Below are positions 7,916 through 14,965 of a DNA stretch of 49,294 nt, piece by piece. The stretch spans positions 1 to 49,294 of the forward strand of contig VBWE01000038.1 of NCBI GenBank assembly GCA_006218065.1. Direction: 5' to 3'. The position numbers were made by a program, and so were the translations under genes. This DNA comes from Bacteroidota bacterium. GTDB lineage: Bacteria; Bacteroidota; Bacteroidia; Palsa-965. The notes under the pieces were generated by a model. It made no database searches and was not told where the DNA came from. It saw only the letters and a program-made list of their open reading frames with translations. The number at the start of each line of letters is the position of its first letter. Position 1 is the first letter of the stretch.

Positions 7916-8866
7916 ATGAGCAATACCATTCTCGCCAACGACGGCATCGATGCAGCAGGAAAAGCCCTGCTCGAAAAAGCAGGTTTCACGGTGATCACGG
8001 AAAAAGTGCCGCAGGAAAAACTGGCTGAAGCAATCAACAGCAACGGTTATGTTGCACTCACGGTACGCAGCGCAACCAAAGTGCGGAAAGACGTGATCGA
8101 TGCCTGTCCCGGGCTGAAAGTCATCGGCCGCGGCGGCGTGGGCATGGACAATATTGACGTGGATTATGCCCGCAGCAAAGGCATCGCCGTGATCAATACG
8201 CCGGCGGCTTCTTCGCATTCCGTTGCCGAACTGGTATTCGCACATTTGTTCGGCGCCGTTCGTTTCCTGTACGATGCCAACCGGCAGATGCCCGCCAAAG
8301 GCGATACGGAATTCGATGCGCTGAAAAAGAAATACGCCAAAGGCATCGAGCTGAAAGGAAAGACGATCGGCATTATCGGCTTCGGGCGCATCGGCCAGTC
8401 GGTTGCAAAAATGGCGCTCGGCCTCGGCATGAAAGTACTCGCACACGATCCGTTCATCGCCGAAGCCGTAATTGACATTGACATCGACGGCGCTGGAACA
8501 GTAAAAGTTCCGGTCAAAACCGTTTCCGTTGACCAGGCGCTCAACAACAGCGACTTTATCACGATGCACGTTCCCGGCGGGAAAGTCATTGCACAAAAAG
8601 AAATCGCCGGCATGAAAAACGGCGTTATCCTTTGCAATGCTGCGCGCGGCGGGGTGATCGACGAAACCGATCTTATCGCCGGGCTCGACAGCGGAAAAAT
8701 CGCACATGCCTGCCTCGACGTATTTGAAAATGAACCCACACCGTCGAAAACGATACTTGCGCATCCGAAAATTTCTCTGACACCCCATATCGGTGCGGCT
8801 ACGGAAGAAGCACAGGAGCGCATTGGTATCGAGTTGGCGGAAAAAATTATTAGTGCGCTGAAATAG
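7916..8866 (+). CDS. serA: D-3-phosphoglycerate dehydrogenase, short form
   Basis: 316 residues. It oxidises 3-phosphoglycerate to 3-phosphohydroxypyruvate with NAD, the first step of serine synthesis. The Rossmann motif GIIGFGRIGQS lies near 149-160. The catalytic Arg is in CNAARGGVIDE, the Glu in VFENEP and the His in LTPHIGAATEEA. It ends directly after the catalytic domain, so it lacks the C-terminal ACT domain that mediates serine feedback in longer SerA forms. That short form fits Bacteroidota. It lies 13 nt after the PH-like gene and 14 nt before the DUF1015 gene. A related 2-hydroxyacid dehydrogenase is possible by sequence, but the context favours SerA. Confidence 0.93.
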   Translation: MSNTILANDGIDAAGKALLEKAGFTVITEKVPQEKLAEAINSNGYVALTVRSATKVRKDVIDACPGLKVIGRGGVGMDNIDVDYARSKGIAVINTPAASSHSVAELVFAHLFGAVRFLYDANRQMPAKGDTEFDALKKKYAKGIELKGKTIGIIGFGRIGQSVAKMALGLGMKVLAHDPFIAEAVIDIDIDGAGTVKVPVKTVSVDQALNNSDFITMHVPGGKVIAQKEIAGMKNGVILCNAARGGVIDETDLIAGLDSGKIAHACLDVFENEPTPSKTILAHPKISLTPHIGAATEEAQERIGIELAEKIISALK

Positions 8867-8880
8867 TTAGTTTAGCAGTC

Positions 8881-10128
8881 ATGGCTACTATCGTACCGTT
8901 TAAAGGTATTCGTCCCGCAGCAGATAAAGTCCATCTCGTCGCATCACGCACGGTTGACAATTACTCCCGCGCCGACCTGAACGACAAACTTCGCGGAAAC
9001 CCGTACACGTTCCTCCACGTCATTCATCCCGACCTGAGCGACGGACAACGGACCAAACCCGGATCGCCGGAGCGTCTCCGTAAAGTCAAAGCGCAGTACC
9101 GGCAATTTCATAAAGAAGGCATTTTTGTCCGCGATCCCGGGACCTGTTACTACATCTACCGCCAGCAGAAACAGGGAAATACATACACCGGGATTATCGG
9201 CTGCAGCAGTATCGACGATTATTTCAACGGCACGATCAAAATTCACGAGCAGACTTTATCGGAGCGCGAAAAAAAGTTGAAAGACTATCTCGAAATCTGC
9301 GACTTCAACGCCGAGCCGGTTTTATTTTGTTATCCCGACGATGCGGCGATCGACAAACTTACCGCGCAGGTCACCGCGCGCCGCCCGGAATACGATTTCA
9401 CCACTACGGACCGCGTCAGGCATACGCTCTGGGTGGTGAGCGATGAAAAGGAAGTCGGGCTGATCCTCGAACGTTTCGGAAAACTGCCTGCTGTATATAT
9501 CGCCGACGGGCATCACCGTTCTGCGTCTTCGGCCCTGCTCGGAAAATCGCGCCGCGAAAAAAATCCGGGCTTCACCGGCAAAGAACCGTGGAATTATTAT
9601 CTCGGTATTTTTTTCCCGGAAACGCAATTGAAGATTTACGATTTCAACCGCGTGGTGAATGAACTGAACGGGCTGAGCGATGACCAGTTCCTGGAAAAAG
9701 TCGGTGATAAATTTACGATCGAAAATAAAGGAGAAACGACCGTCTGCCCGCAGAAGCTGCACGAATTCGGCATGTATCTTTCGGGCAACTGGTACCTGCT
9801 CACGCCGAAAAAAGGCGTAGTTAATAGCAATGATCCGGCCGGTTCACTCGATGCGTCGATCCTTACGCAGCATATCCTCTCCCCTGTCCTCGATATTCAC
9901 GACCTGCGTACCGATAAGCGCGTCGGTTTCGTTTCGGGCATCAAAGGACTCGGCGAACTGAAAAACCAGGTGGACAACTGGAACTTCAGCGTCGGTTTTG
10001 CGCTTTACCCGGTATCGATGCAGCAACTGAAACATATCGCGGATACGAACAGCATCATGCCGCCGAAAACCACCTACGTGGAACCGAAAATGCGGAGCGG
10101 ACTTGTGATTTATAGCCTTGAGGATTAA
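8881..10128 (+). CDS. DUF1015 family protein, candidate serine-pathway enzyme
   Basis: 415 residues, clearly DUF1015/COG4198: it opens IVPFKGIRPA and carries the invariant ADGHHR motif at 208-213 plus IHEQT at 121-125. The family has conserved His, Asp and Arg residues that look like an active site. It starts 14 nt after serA, and the window contains serC and serA but no serB. Linkage therefore suggests a role in serine or phosphoserine metabolism, possibly the phosphatase step. That is inference from context, not from a recognised phosphatase fold. The gene is full length. Confidence 0.88.
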   Translation: MATIVPFKGIRPAADKVHLVASRTVDNYSRADLNDKLRGNPYTFLHVIHPDLSDGQRTKPGSPERLRKVKAQYRQFHKEGIFVRDPGTCYYIYRQQKQGNTYTGIIGCSSIDDYFNGTIKIHEQTLSEREKKLKDYLEICDFNAEPVLFCYPDDAAIDKLTAQVTARRPEYDFTTTDRVRHTLWVVSDEKEVGLILERFGKLPAVYIADGHHRSASSALLGKSRREKNPGFTGKEPWNYYLGIFFPETQLKIYDFNRVVNELNGLSDDQFLEKVGDKFTIENKGETTVCPQKLHEFGMYLSGNWYLLTPKKGVVNSNDPAGSLDASILTQHILSPVLDIHDLRTDKRVGFVSGIKGLGELKNQVDNWNFSVGFALYPVSMQQLKHIADTNSIMPPKTTYVEPKMRSGLVIYSLED

Positions 10129-10237
10129 CAAAAAGCAAAATGCAAAGGGCAAAGGGCAAATAGCAAAAGGCAAAAAATAAAAAGAAAATCAATAATCGAA
10201 CATTGCCTTTTGCTTTTTTGCTTTTTGCCTTTTCTAA
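10129..10237. repeat. Intergenic word-built inverted repeat (CAAAAGGC type)
   Basis: The left arm (10130-10178) is a run of near-copies such as GCAAAATGCAAAGGGCAAA and AGCAAAAGGCAAAAAA. The right arm (10203-10236) has the complementary words TTGCCTTTTGCTTTTTTGC and TTTTTGCCTTTTC. Together they can fold into one long imperfect hairpin filling most of the gap between the DUF1015 gene and yggS. The right arm ends in a T-rich stretch, so it could also end transcripts. Confidence 0.8.
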
Positions 10238-10257
10238 AACGAACTTCTTTTTAACCA

Positions 10258-10911
10258 GTGACTAATATTGCTAAAAACCTTGCCGATATCCGCAGCCGGA
10301 TTTTTCCCGGTGTAACGCTTGTAGCCATTTCCAAAACCAAGCCGGTGGAAACCATACTGGAGGCGTATGATGCCGGTCAGCGCGTTTTCGGTGAGAACAA
10401 AGTGCAGGAGCTGGAAGCGAAGTACGAACAACTGCCGAAGGATATTCAATGGCATCTCGTGGGACACCTGCAATCGAATAAAGTGAAATATATCGCCCCC
10501 TTTGTTTCGCTCATTCATTCCGTAGACAGTCTCAAACTTCTGCAGGAGATCAACAAACAGGCGCAGAAGAACAACCGCGTGATCGATGTACTGCTGCAGA
10601 TTTTCATCGCGCAGGAAGAAACGAAATTCGGTTTAAGCTTCGAAGAAGCGGATACTTTGCTCGGATCGGATGAGTTCAAAAACATGAACCATATCCGCGT
10701 GCGCGGCCTGATGGGCATGGCATCCAACACGGAAAACATGCAGCAGGTGCGCAGCGAATTCGCTTCACTGAAAAAGAAATTCGATCAGTTGAAAAGCAGC
10801 CGCACGGATTTCGATATCCTGTCCATGGGCATGAGCGGTGATTATGCGATCGCTATCGAAGAAGGCAGCACGATGATCCGCGTGGGCAGTTCCATTTTCG
10901 GGGAACGTTGA
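10258..10911 (+). CDS. yggS: YggS family PLP homeostasis protein
   Basis: 217 residues from a GTG start at 10258; the N terminus aligns with the family from there and no ATG is available. It is the single-domain TIM-barrel PLP-binding protein (PLPBP/ProSC/YggS) that buffers pyridoxal 5'-phosphate. The PLP lysine is Lys26 in LVAISKTKP. Other family motifs are FGENKVQE, WHLVGHLQSNKV, RVRGLMGMA and LSMGMSGDYAIAIEEGSTMIRVGSSIFGER. Being next to PLP-dependent serine synthesis is suggestive but may be chance. A long hairpin repeat separates it from the upstream gene. Confidence 0.95.
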   Translation: MTNIAKNLADIRSRIFPGVTLVAISKTKPVETILEAYDAGQRVFGENKVQELEAKYEQLPKDIQWHLVGHLQSNKVKYIAPFVSLIHSVDSLKLLQEINKQAQKNNRVIDVLLQIFIAQEETKFGLSFEEADTLLGSDEFKNMNHIRVRGLMGMASNTENMQQVRSEFASLKKKFDQLKSSRTDFDILSMGMSGDYAIAIEEGSTMIRVGSSIFGER

Positions 10912-10927
10912 AAGGCTTACTCCTTTC

Positions 10928-10975
10928 TTACCGCTAAGGGGCGCAGAGACGCTGAGCAAACGCAGAGACAAACAG
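10928..10975. repeat. Intergenic repeat of CGCAGAGAC words
   Basis: Between convergent genes lies TACCGCTAAGGGGCGCAGAG followed by near-copies GACGCTGAGCAAACGCAGAG. It is a single arm of the same word type as the hairpin at 14340-14412, here without an obvious complementary arm. Confidence 0.55.
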
Positions 10976-10992
10976 ATTATTGAACGACGAAG

Positions 10993-12879
10993 CTACGCCT
11001 GCGATTTTGTAAATCTCTTTCGTACAAAAAACACAGCCAGCAAAAGTCCCAGTAAAATCCACAGCGAAGGCTCCGACATCTGGAATTCATCTTCGCTCGC
11101 ATCGAGACTTTTCTTCGAGCTCATCGTTTGCTTCTGTTTTTCGAGCAGCGCTTTTTCCTGCGCCTCCGTTTCCACGACGATATAAACGGTAAACGATGAA
11201 AGCAGCCTGGTTTTAAAACTTCCGCGCACGATATCGAGCCATTCCGCTTCCGTTTGCTCCGGGTGTAAAACAAGATTCCGGGCAGCGGCTTCCAGTTTCA
11301 GCGCATTTTCCAGCGTGGTTCCTTCACCGATTTCACCGGGTTCTTTTACCTCGCTGAAAACAAAGCTTCCCGAACTATCGGCAGGGAGATAATGCGTTTT
11401 TCCCGACTGATCATTATACTCATGAACAGGCGGCGACACAATGACCACCTTGCTTTGCGCAGTTTGCTGAACCGGGGCTTCGCCGATGGATTGCGGAACT
11501 AGATTCGCTTTTTTATCCAGCAAATAATAGCTATCGGATTCCGGCATTATGAAACGCATATCGGTCAGCGGGCGCGTATAAATCGCTTTATCCAGGCTAT
11601 CGCTAACCACTATAAATACCGGGCGCCGGTCATTTCCTGTTTTCGAAAAATGTTCCGCCAGTAATCGGCGCATGGCATTTTCAAGATTGAAACCGCCTTC
11701 GCAGGGAAAAGCGGAAAGTCCTTCGGTCCACGCCTCACCGATCTCCCAGCTCTGTGCCCGGTAATTGGCGGCAGCAACAACATCCTTTTTCTCCGGGGTA
11801 TTATGTTCTTTTTCAAACTGCCGGATGCGTTCAGCATAAGCACTCATCTTCGCGGAATTTCCGGCTGAAGCGTCCACGATAAAATAATATGCCGGATCGC
11901 GCGTCACCAATTTCAGTTTCTGCTTCGCTTCTTTACTTACGTATTGCATGGACGATCCGGGAAATCCTTGTATTCCTTTTACGTTATTTTTTGCCGGATC
12001 TCCCAACTGAACCCGCAGCGAATCCATGTCCAGCACAAACGGCTCGATATGTGAGAATGTAATGCCCGTCTGGCGGATTTCTCCGCCTGAAAAAGGGAAT
12101 ACGCGGAAATCGATTTTCCCGTCGTCGCGGTACCGCAGCAGTCCCGGGTCCTGCGCCCGCCGCACGATTTCCGTGAAAACCCAGGTCGCCGCTTTTTTCT
12201 CGGCGAGAATTCCTTTTTTCTTCTGGTCACCGACCACGAGGTAATAATCGCTGATCCAGCAACCGTCGGGAAGAGTAAAAACAGTGGAATAGGTTCGCCG
12301 GAATTCCGAAGCCGTATCCGTATTTTCTATTTGCAGGTCGAGCGTGGTTTTCCAGAGTTTTGCCGCCGGATCATATACGCTGCTCACGCGCTGGTCTTTT
12401 ATTTTCACCAGGCTGTCTTTCTCCGCGTTCAGGCGTGAAAAGAAACGCGGTCCGTTCCGGTCATCTGATCCGCAAAAAACACGGCGAAGCATATCGGTCT
12501 TCGAGCCGGACAGCGTAAGATGATCGAGCACCATCCAGCGGTAATACGCGTCGAGGTACGGCGTACCCTGCGTAAGCCCGGCAAACATATTCGGCCGGTC
12601 ATTTTTATTATGCTCCACGCGGTCCAGCGTCCGGTTCAGCGAAACCGTATCGATCCGCGGCTGCTCCTGCGAAAAATCCGGCTCGTAAAGCGAATCGAGC
12701 GCGTTGTGCAGCGTACGCCGGTCGGTGTAATACGTGATGGAAATAATAACCGGGATAACGGCAGAAGCGGCCACAGCAATACTATTGAGCAGTATTTTCC
12801 CATGATGCTGCCGATAGATAAAGGGAAATACGGAACGAAAACGAGAAAGAAATAAACCGTGAACACATAACTGAAACAA
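10993..12879 (-). CDS. XrtN-system VIT domain protein, C-terminal part (after frameshift)
   Basis: The ORF opens at an ATG at 12879, but its first 28 residues lie in the wrong frame. Coding character starts near 12800, where it continues the last transmembrane helix of the upstream ORF. A VIT domain follows (RTYSTVFTLPDGCWISDYYL, then KKAATWVFTEIVRRAQDPGLLR) and then a long exported region. The C terminus is a sorting signal of exosortase type: MSEPSLWILLGLLLAVFFVR plus basic residues. XrtN-linked VIT proteins are known partners of this exosortase. Together with the N-terminal ORF it would make one protein of about 918 residues, joined by a -1 shift at 12795-12801. Confidence 0.85.
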   Translation of the reverse strand: MFQLCVHGLFLSRFRSVFPFIYRQHHGKILLNSIAVAASAVIPVIISITYYTDRRTLHNALDSLYEPDFSQEQPRIDTVSLNRTLDRVEHNKNDRPNMFAGLTQGTPYLDAYYRWMVLDHLTLSGSKTDMLRRVFCGSDDRNGPRFFSRLNAEKDSLVKIKDQRVSSVYDPAAKLWKTTLDLQIENTDTASEFRRTYSTVFTLPDGCWISDYYLVVGDQKKKGILAEKKAATWVFTEIVRRAQDPGLLRYRDDGKIDFRVFPFSGGEIRQTGITFSHIEPFVLDMDSLRVQLGDPAKNNVKGIQGFPGSSMQYVSKEAKQKLKLVTRDPAYYFIVDASAGNSAKMSAYAERIRQFEKEHNTPEKKDVVAAANYRAQSWEIGEAWTEGLSAFPCEGGFNLENAMRRLLAEHFSKTGNDRRPVFIVVSDSLDKAIYTRPLTDMRFIMPESDSYYLLDKKANLVPQSIGEAPVQQTAQSKVVIVSPPVHEYNDQSGKTHYLPADSSGSFVFSEVKEPGEIGEGTTLENALKLEAAARNLVLHPEQTEAEWLDIVRGSFKTRLLSSFTVYIVVETEAQEKALLEKQKQTMSSKKSLDASEDEFQMSEPSLWILLGLLLAVFFVRKRFTKSQA

Positions 12880-13748
12880 CGCGCAGCATACAGGGCCAGC
12901 CGCAGTTTCTTATCCTGCGGCGATCCGAGGCAAAGTAAAATACCCGTTACCAAAGCTAATATGCTGAACCAGGACGATGAGAAATCGCCGAAAATGCCTA
13001 CCGCGTGCCTTGCTGTACCTTTCAGATCAAAAATGCCGTTGTTCAGCGCAAGTCCCAGTAAAGGGAAAGCAATAACCAGCGGAATTTTCCAGGCCAGGCT
13101 GTATTTTTTGAAGAACTCCGATTTCTTGCTGATGAGCAGGTAAATGGAACGCATCAGGAAGAACAAAAACAAAACCGTGCTCACGATAAAAATGATGGTG
13201 AGAATATGCCGCCAGGAATCGCCTTCGAAATCATAGGCGCGGAAAATGTTGATCACGTTGACAAGCAGGTACCAGGTAACCGGGAATGCAAGCGAGATGA
13301 GGAAACTCACCCAGCCTTTCGTATGCTGCACATCGGGCGTAAGCCAGTCCACCAGCAGCAGCACAGCGTACAGCAGCACCGGCATGATAAAGGTGTACGC
13401 GTACATGTGCAGGTCGCCCTGGAACATCATCCAGCGCGGAATATTCCAGGAAAGAATATCCGAACTTTTTTCAAAATACAGGTAAAGAAAGGACAGGTAA
13501 CCGGCCAGCAGGAAAATACAGAGCAGCGGGTGAATCGTTTTTTTCGTGAACTGGCAATACACGGCGTATCCCGTAAAAAGCAGCGTCATGCCGCCGAGCC
13601 AGCCGCCGAAAAGTTTCCAGTAATAGATATTCTCTTCTTCGAGCAGCGAACCGATTACATTGTACGCTCCTGCGAAAAGGAAAAAAAGTACGATTGCCGG
13701 TAACGTAACGAGCAGGTAAATCCAGAACGGTTTATGCAATGTTTTCAT
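12636..13748 (-). CDS. XrtN-system VIT domain protein, N-terminal membrane part (frameshifted)
   Basis: From the ATG at 13748, which overlaps the exosortase stop by 17 nt, the first 318 residues form about nine hydrophobic helices (FWIYLLVTLPAIVLFFLFAG onward). After 12795 this frame turns into Arg/Ser-rich text (SRLLFPSRITPTGVRCTTRS) with no membrane or VIT character, the usual look of out-of-frame sequence. The correct continuation is the -1 frame. The switch point contains GGGAAAA read as G GGA AAA, a textbook -1 slippery heptamer but also a homopolymer prone to indels. Recoding, mutation or sequence error cannot be told apart here. Confidence 0.82.
   Translation of the reverse strand: MKTLHKPFWIYLLVTLPAIVLFFLFAGAYNVIGSLLEEENIYYWKLFGGWLGGMTLLFTGYAVYCQFTKKTIHPLLCIFLLAGYLSFLYLYFEKSSDILSWNIPRWMMFQGDLHMYAYTFIMPVLLYAVLLLVDWLTPDVQHTKGWVSFLISLAFPVTWYLLVNVINIFRAYDFEGDSWRHILTIIFIVSTVLFLFFLMRSIYLLISKKSEFFKKYSLAWKIPLVIAFPLLGLALNNGIFDLKGTARHAVGIFGDFSSSWFSILALVTGILLCLGSPQDKKLRLALYAARCFSYVFTVYFFLVFVPYFPLSIGSIMGKYCSIVLLWPLLPLSRLLFPSRITPTGVRCTTRSIRFTSRIFRRSSRGSIRFR
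12795..12801 (-). other. Slippery heptamer GGGAAAA at the frame switch
   Basis: On the minus strand the zero frame reads ATG GGA AAA TAC. A -1 slip continues as ATA CTG CTC, giving IMGKILLNSIAVAASAVIP, an uninterrupted hydrophobic helix leading into the VIT part. No strong downstream stem is evident by eye. Confidence 0.6.
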
Positions 13749-14301
13749 AAGGCATTTTTGTTTTTATGCGGTAACGGAGCAGGAAATAATACGCGAGCAG
13801 GCAGGAGAAATAAATAAAAATGCCCAACGCTTCATGGGTTTTATGTTTACCGAGCCATTCCACGCGATCGCTGAAGGAAAGCGCGCCGGTTGCGGCAATG
13901 ATGCGGAAGGCATTCACCAGCACACCGAAACAGTAAGCCGTGAATCCGGTATAAAGCAAAGTAAGAAATCGTTCGCGCATCATTTTTTTCCTGCTCCACT
14001 GCATGGAAAAAGCCATCATCCAGGCAATGATGATGAAGTTGATCCCGGCGCAGGTCCGGCCGATGGCAATCACACCGTCCGCGCTGAGGTATCCTTTCGC
14101 CTCATCAAAAAAGTAAGGCATACCTGATTGCATCTCCACGATAAACGTCACAGGAGCGAGTAACCATTTCAACTGGCTGACCGGCGCATAATCCGTATGC
14201 AGTTTGAGCAGCACGACAGCCGTACCGGCAAAAAGCAGGATGACCAGAGTAGCCGGGGTGAGTATTTTTTTGATCTGCTGATTGTAATAAAGAAACTTCA
14301 T
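13732..14301 (-). CDS. xrtN: Exosortase XrtN
   Basis: 189 residues, an integral membrane protein with about five helices and the exosortase triad: Cys84 in GRTCAGINF, Arg133 in VNAFRII and His156 in HEALGIFIYF. Exosortases are transpeptidase-like enzymes thought to cut PEP-CTERM-like C-terminal signals at the membrane. In Bacteroidota, XrtN is paired with one dedicated VIT-domain protein, which is exactly the gene that follows and overlaps it by 17 nt. The symbol rests on that pairing. Upstream lies the repeat-rich gap at 14302-14965. Confidence 0.88.
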   Translation of the reverse strand: MKFLYYNQQIKKILTPATLVILLFAGTAVVLLKLHTDYAPVSQLKWLLAPVTFIVEMQSGMPYFFDEAKGYLSADGVIAIGRTCAGINFIIIAWMMAFSMQWSRKKMMRERFLTLLYTGFTAYCFGVLVNAFRIIAATGALSFSDRVEWLGKHKTHEALGIFIYFSCLLAYYFLLRYRIKTKMPYENIA

Positions 14302-14339
14302 GCTTTTTTCAAGCTATTGATTTTAAAGAAGAACAAACA

Positions 14340-14412
14340 ACCACAGAGGCACAGAGGACATGGAGTTCCACGGAGACTCTGTGTTTCTCTGTGTGCTCCG
14401 TGCCTCCGTGGT
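14340..14412. repeat. Intergenic word-built inverted repeat (CACAGAGG type)
   Basis: The left arm ACCACAGAGGCACAGAGGAC and the right arm, ending GTGCTCCGTGCCTCCGTGGT, pair imperfectly over about 35 bp. Each arm is itself made of near-copies of an 8-nt word (CACAGAGG / CTCTGTGT). Sequences of this look recur in intergenic regions of many environmental bacteria. It begins about 38 bp upstream of the exosortase start. Confidence 0.8.
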
Positions 14413-14603
14413 CGTTTTTGAAACAGTTCGTTTTGCTGTCTTCATGCGTTTAAGACCGGGTGTAAACGAAATATACTTCGCTTTAGTATCCGTATCGGCG
14501 CTTTTTGCAATTTTTCTGAATAACTGTTCCCTTTTTCCGGCTAAGTGTTTTTAACCCGCCATTAAATCCTTTCGTAAGGCGACTTTGCCACTCTTCACTT
14601 TAA

Positions 14604-14657
14604 CCCGACTTATGCAGCAGGAATCCGGAAATTGACCGGGGCGCTGCATTAGTCGGG
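14604..14657. repeat. Inverted repeat 1 of the gap array
   Basis: Arms CCCGACTTATGCAGC (14604-14618) and GCTGCATTAGTCGGG (14643-14657) match at 14 of 15 positions around a 24-nt loop. Confidence 0.85.
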
Positions 14658-14670
14658 GTTATCCCGATTT

Positions 14671-14722
14671 AGAAAAACACCATTCTGGTGCAATGAAATG
14701 AAGCCGGAATGGTAGTTTTTCT
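14671..14722. repeat. Inverted repeat 2 of the gap array
   Basis: Arms AGAAAAACACCATTC (14671-14685) and GAATGGTAGTTTTTCT (14707-14722) pair over 15 bp with one bulged base. The right arm ends in a T tract, so it could act as a terminator on the plus strand. Confidence 0.8.
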
Positions 14723-14733
14723 TAATCGCTATA

Positions 14734-14752
14734 CATTAGAAAAAATCTAATG
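14734..14752. repeat. Inverted repeat 3 of the gap array
   Basis: CATTAGA and TCTAATG flank a 5-nt A loop. The adjoining bases also form the 12-bp palindrome CTAATGCATTAG. Confidence 0.7.
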
Positions 14753-14805
14753 CATTAGCCTTGGATTATGTGTACCGTCAGCTTGCCGCTGTCCTGATAA
14801 TTTTA

Positions 14806-14862
14806 TCCCGAAATACGCATCAGCGATACAACAAATCTTTTATGGTCTGATGCTATCGGGAT
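14806..14862. repeat. Inverted repeat 4 of the gap array
   Basis: The left arm (14806-14823; TCCCGA then GCATCAG) and the right arm CTGATGCTATCGGGAT (14847-14862) pair over about 13 bp, with a small internal asymmetry and a 23-nt loop. Confidence 0.7.
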
Positions 14863-14872
14863 TCTCAAATCT

Positions 14873-14927
14873 AAGCGTTAGAAACCTCTTGATTAAAAAG
14901 AAACAGTACGAAAATTTTCTAACGCTT
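14873..14927. repeat. Inverted repeat 5 of the gap array, overlapping the promoter region
   Basis: AAGCGTTAGAAA (14873-14884) and TTTCTAACGCTT (14916-14927) are exact 12-bp inverted copies 31 nt apart. The right copy ends 10 nt before the -7 box at 14938, so it covers the expected -33 region. It could be an operator or a hairpin. Confidence 0.8.
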
Positions 14928-14937
14928 GATTTGGGTT

Positions 14938-14945
14938 TATCTTTG
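14938..14945 (+). promoter_or_regulatory. Candidate -7 promoter box of the Asp-box protein gene
   Basis: TATCTTTG matches TAnnTTTG, 20 nt before the ATG at 14966. A TTTTC stretch at 14915-14919 is the best -33 candidate, with an 18-bp spacer. Confidence 0.55.
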
Positions 14946-14965
14946 AACGTTTTATCCGCCACACT

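Larger units (their letters stand above)
14302..14965. other. Gene-free intergenic stretch with consecutive inverted repeats
   Basis: This 664-bp gap between divergent genes has no convincing ORF. It contains the CACAGAGG hairpin (14340-14412), then further inverted repeats at 14604-14657, 14671-14722, 14734-14752, 14806-14862 and 14873-14927, then a promoter box at 14938. See the separate entries. Confidence 0.8.

Noticed and set aside
10129-10237. CRISPR array
   Set aside because: The short near-copies have no constant repeat/spacer unit and are complementary to the second arm; no cas genes are present.
14873-14927. Riboswitch call for the inverted repeat before 14966
   Set aside because: The repeat lies upstream of the -7 box, so it would not be in the mRNA of that gene if that promoter is used.
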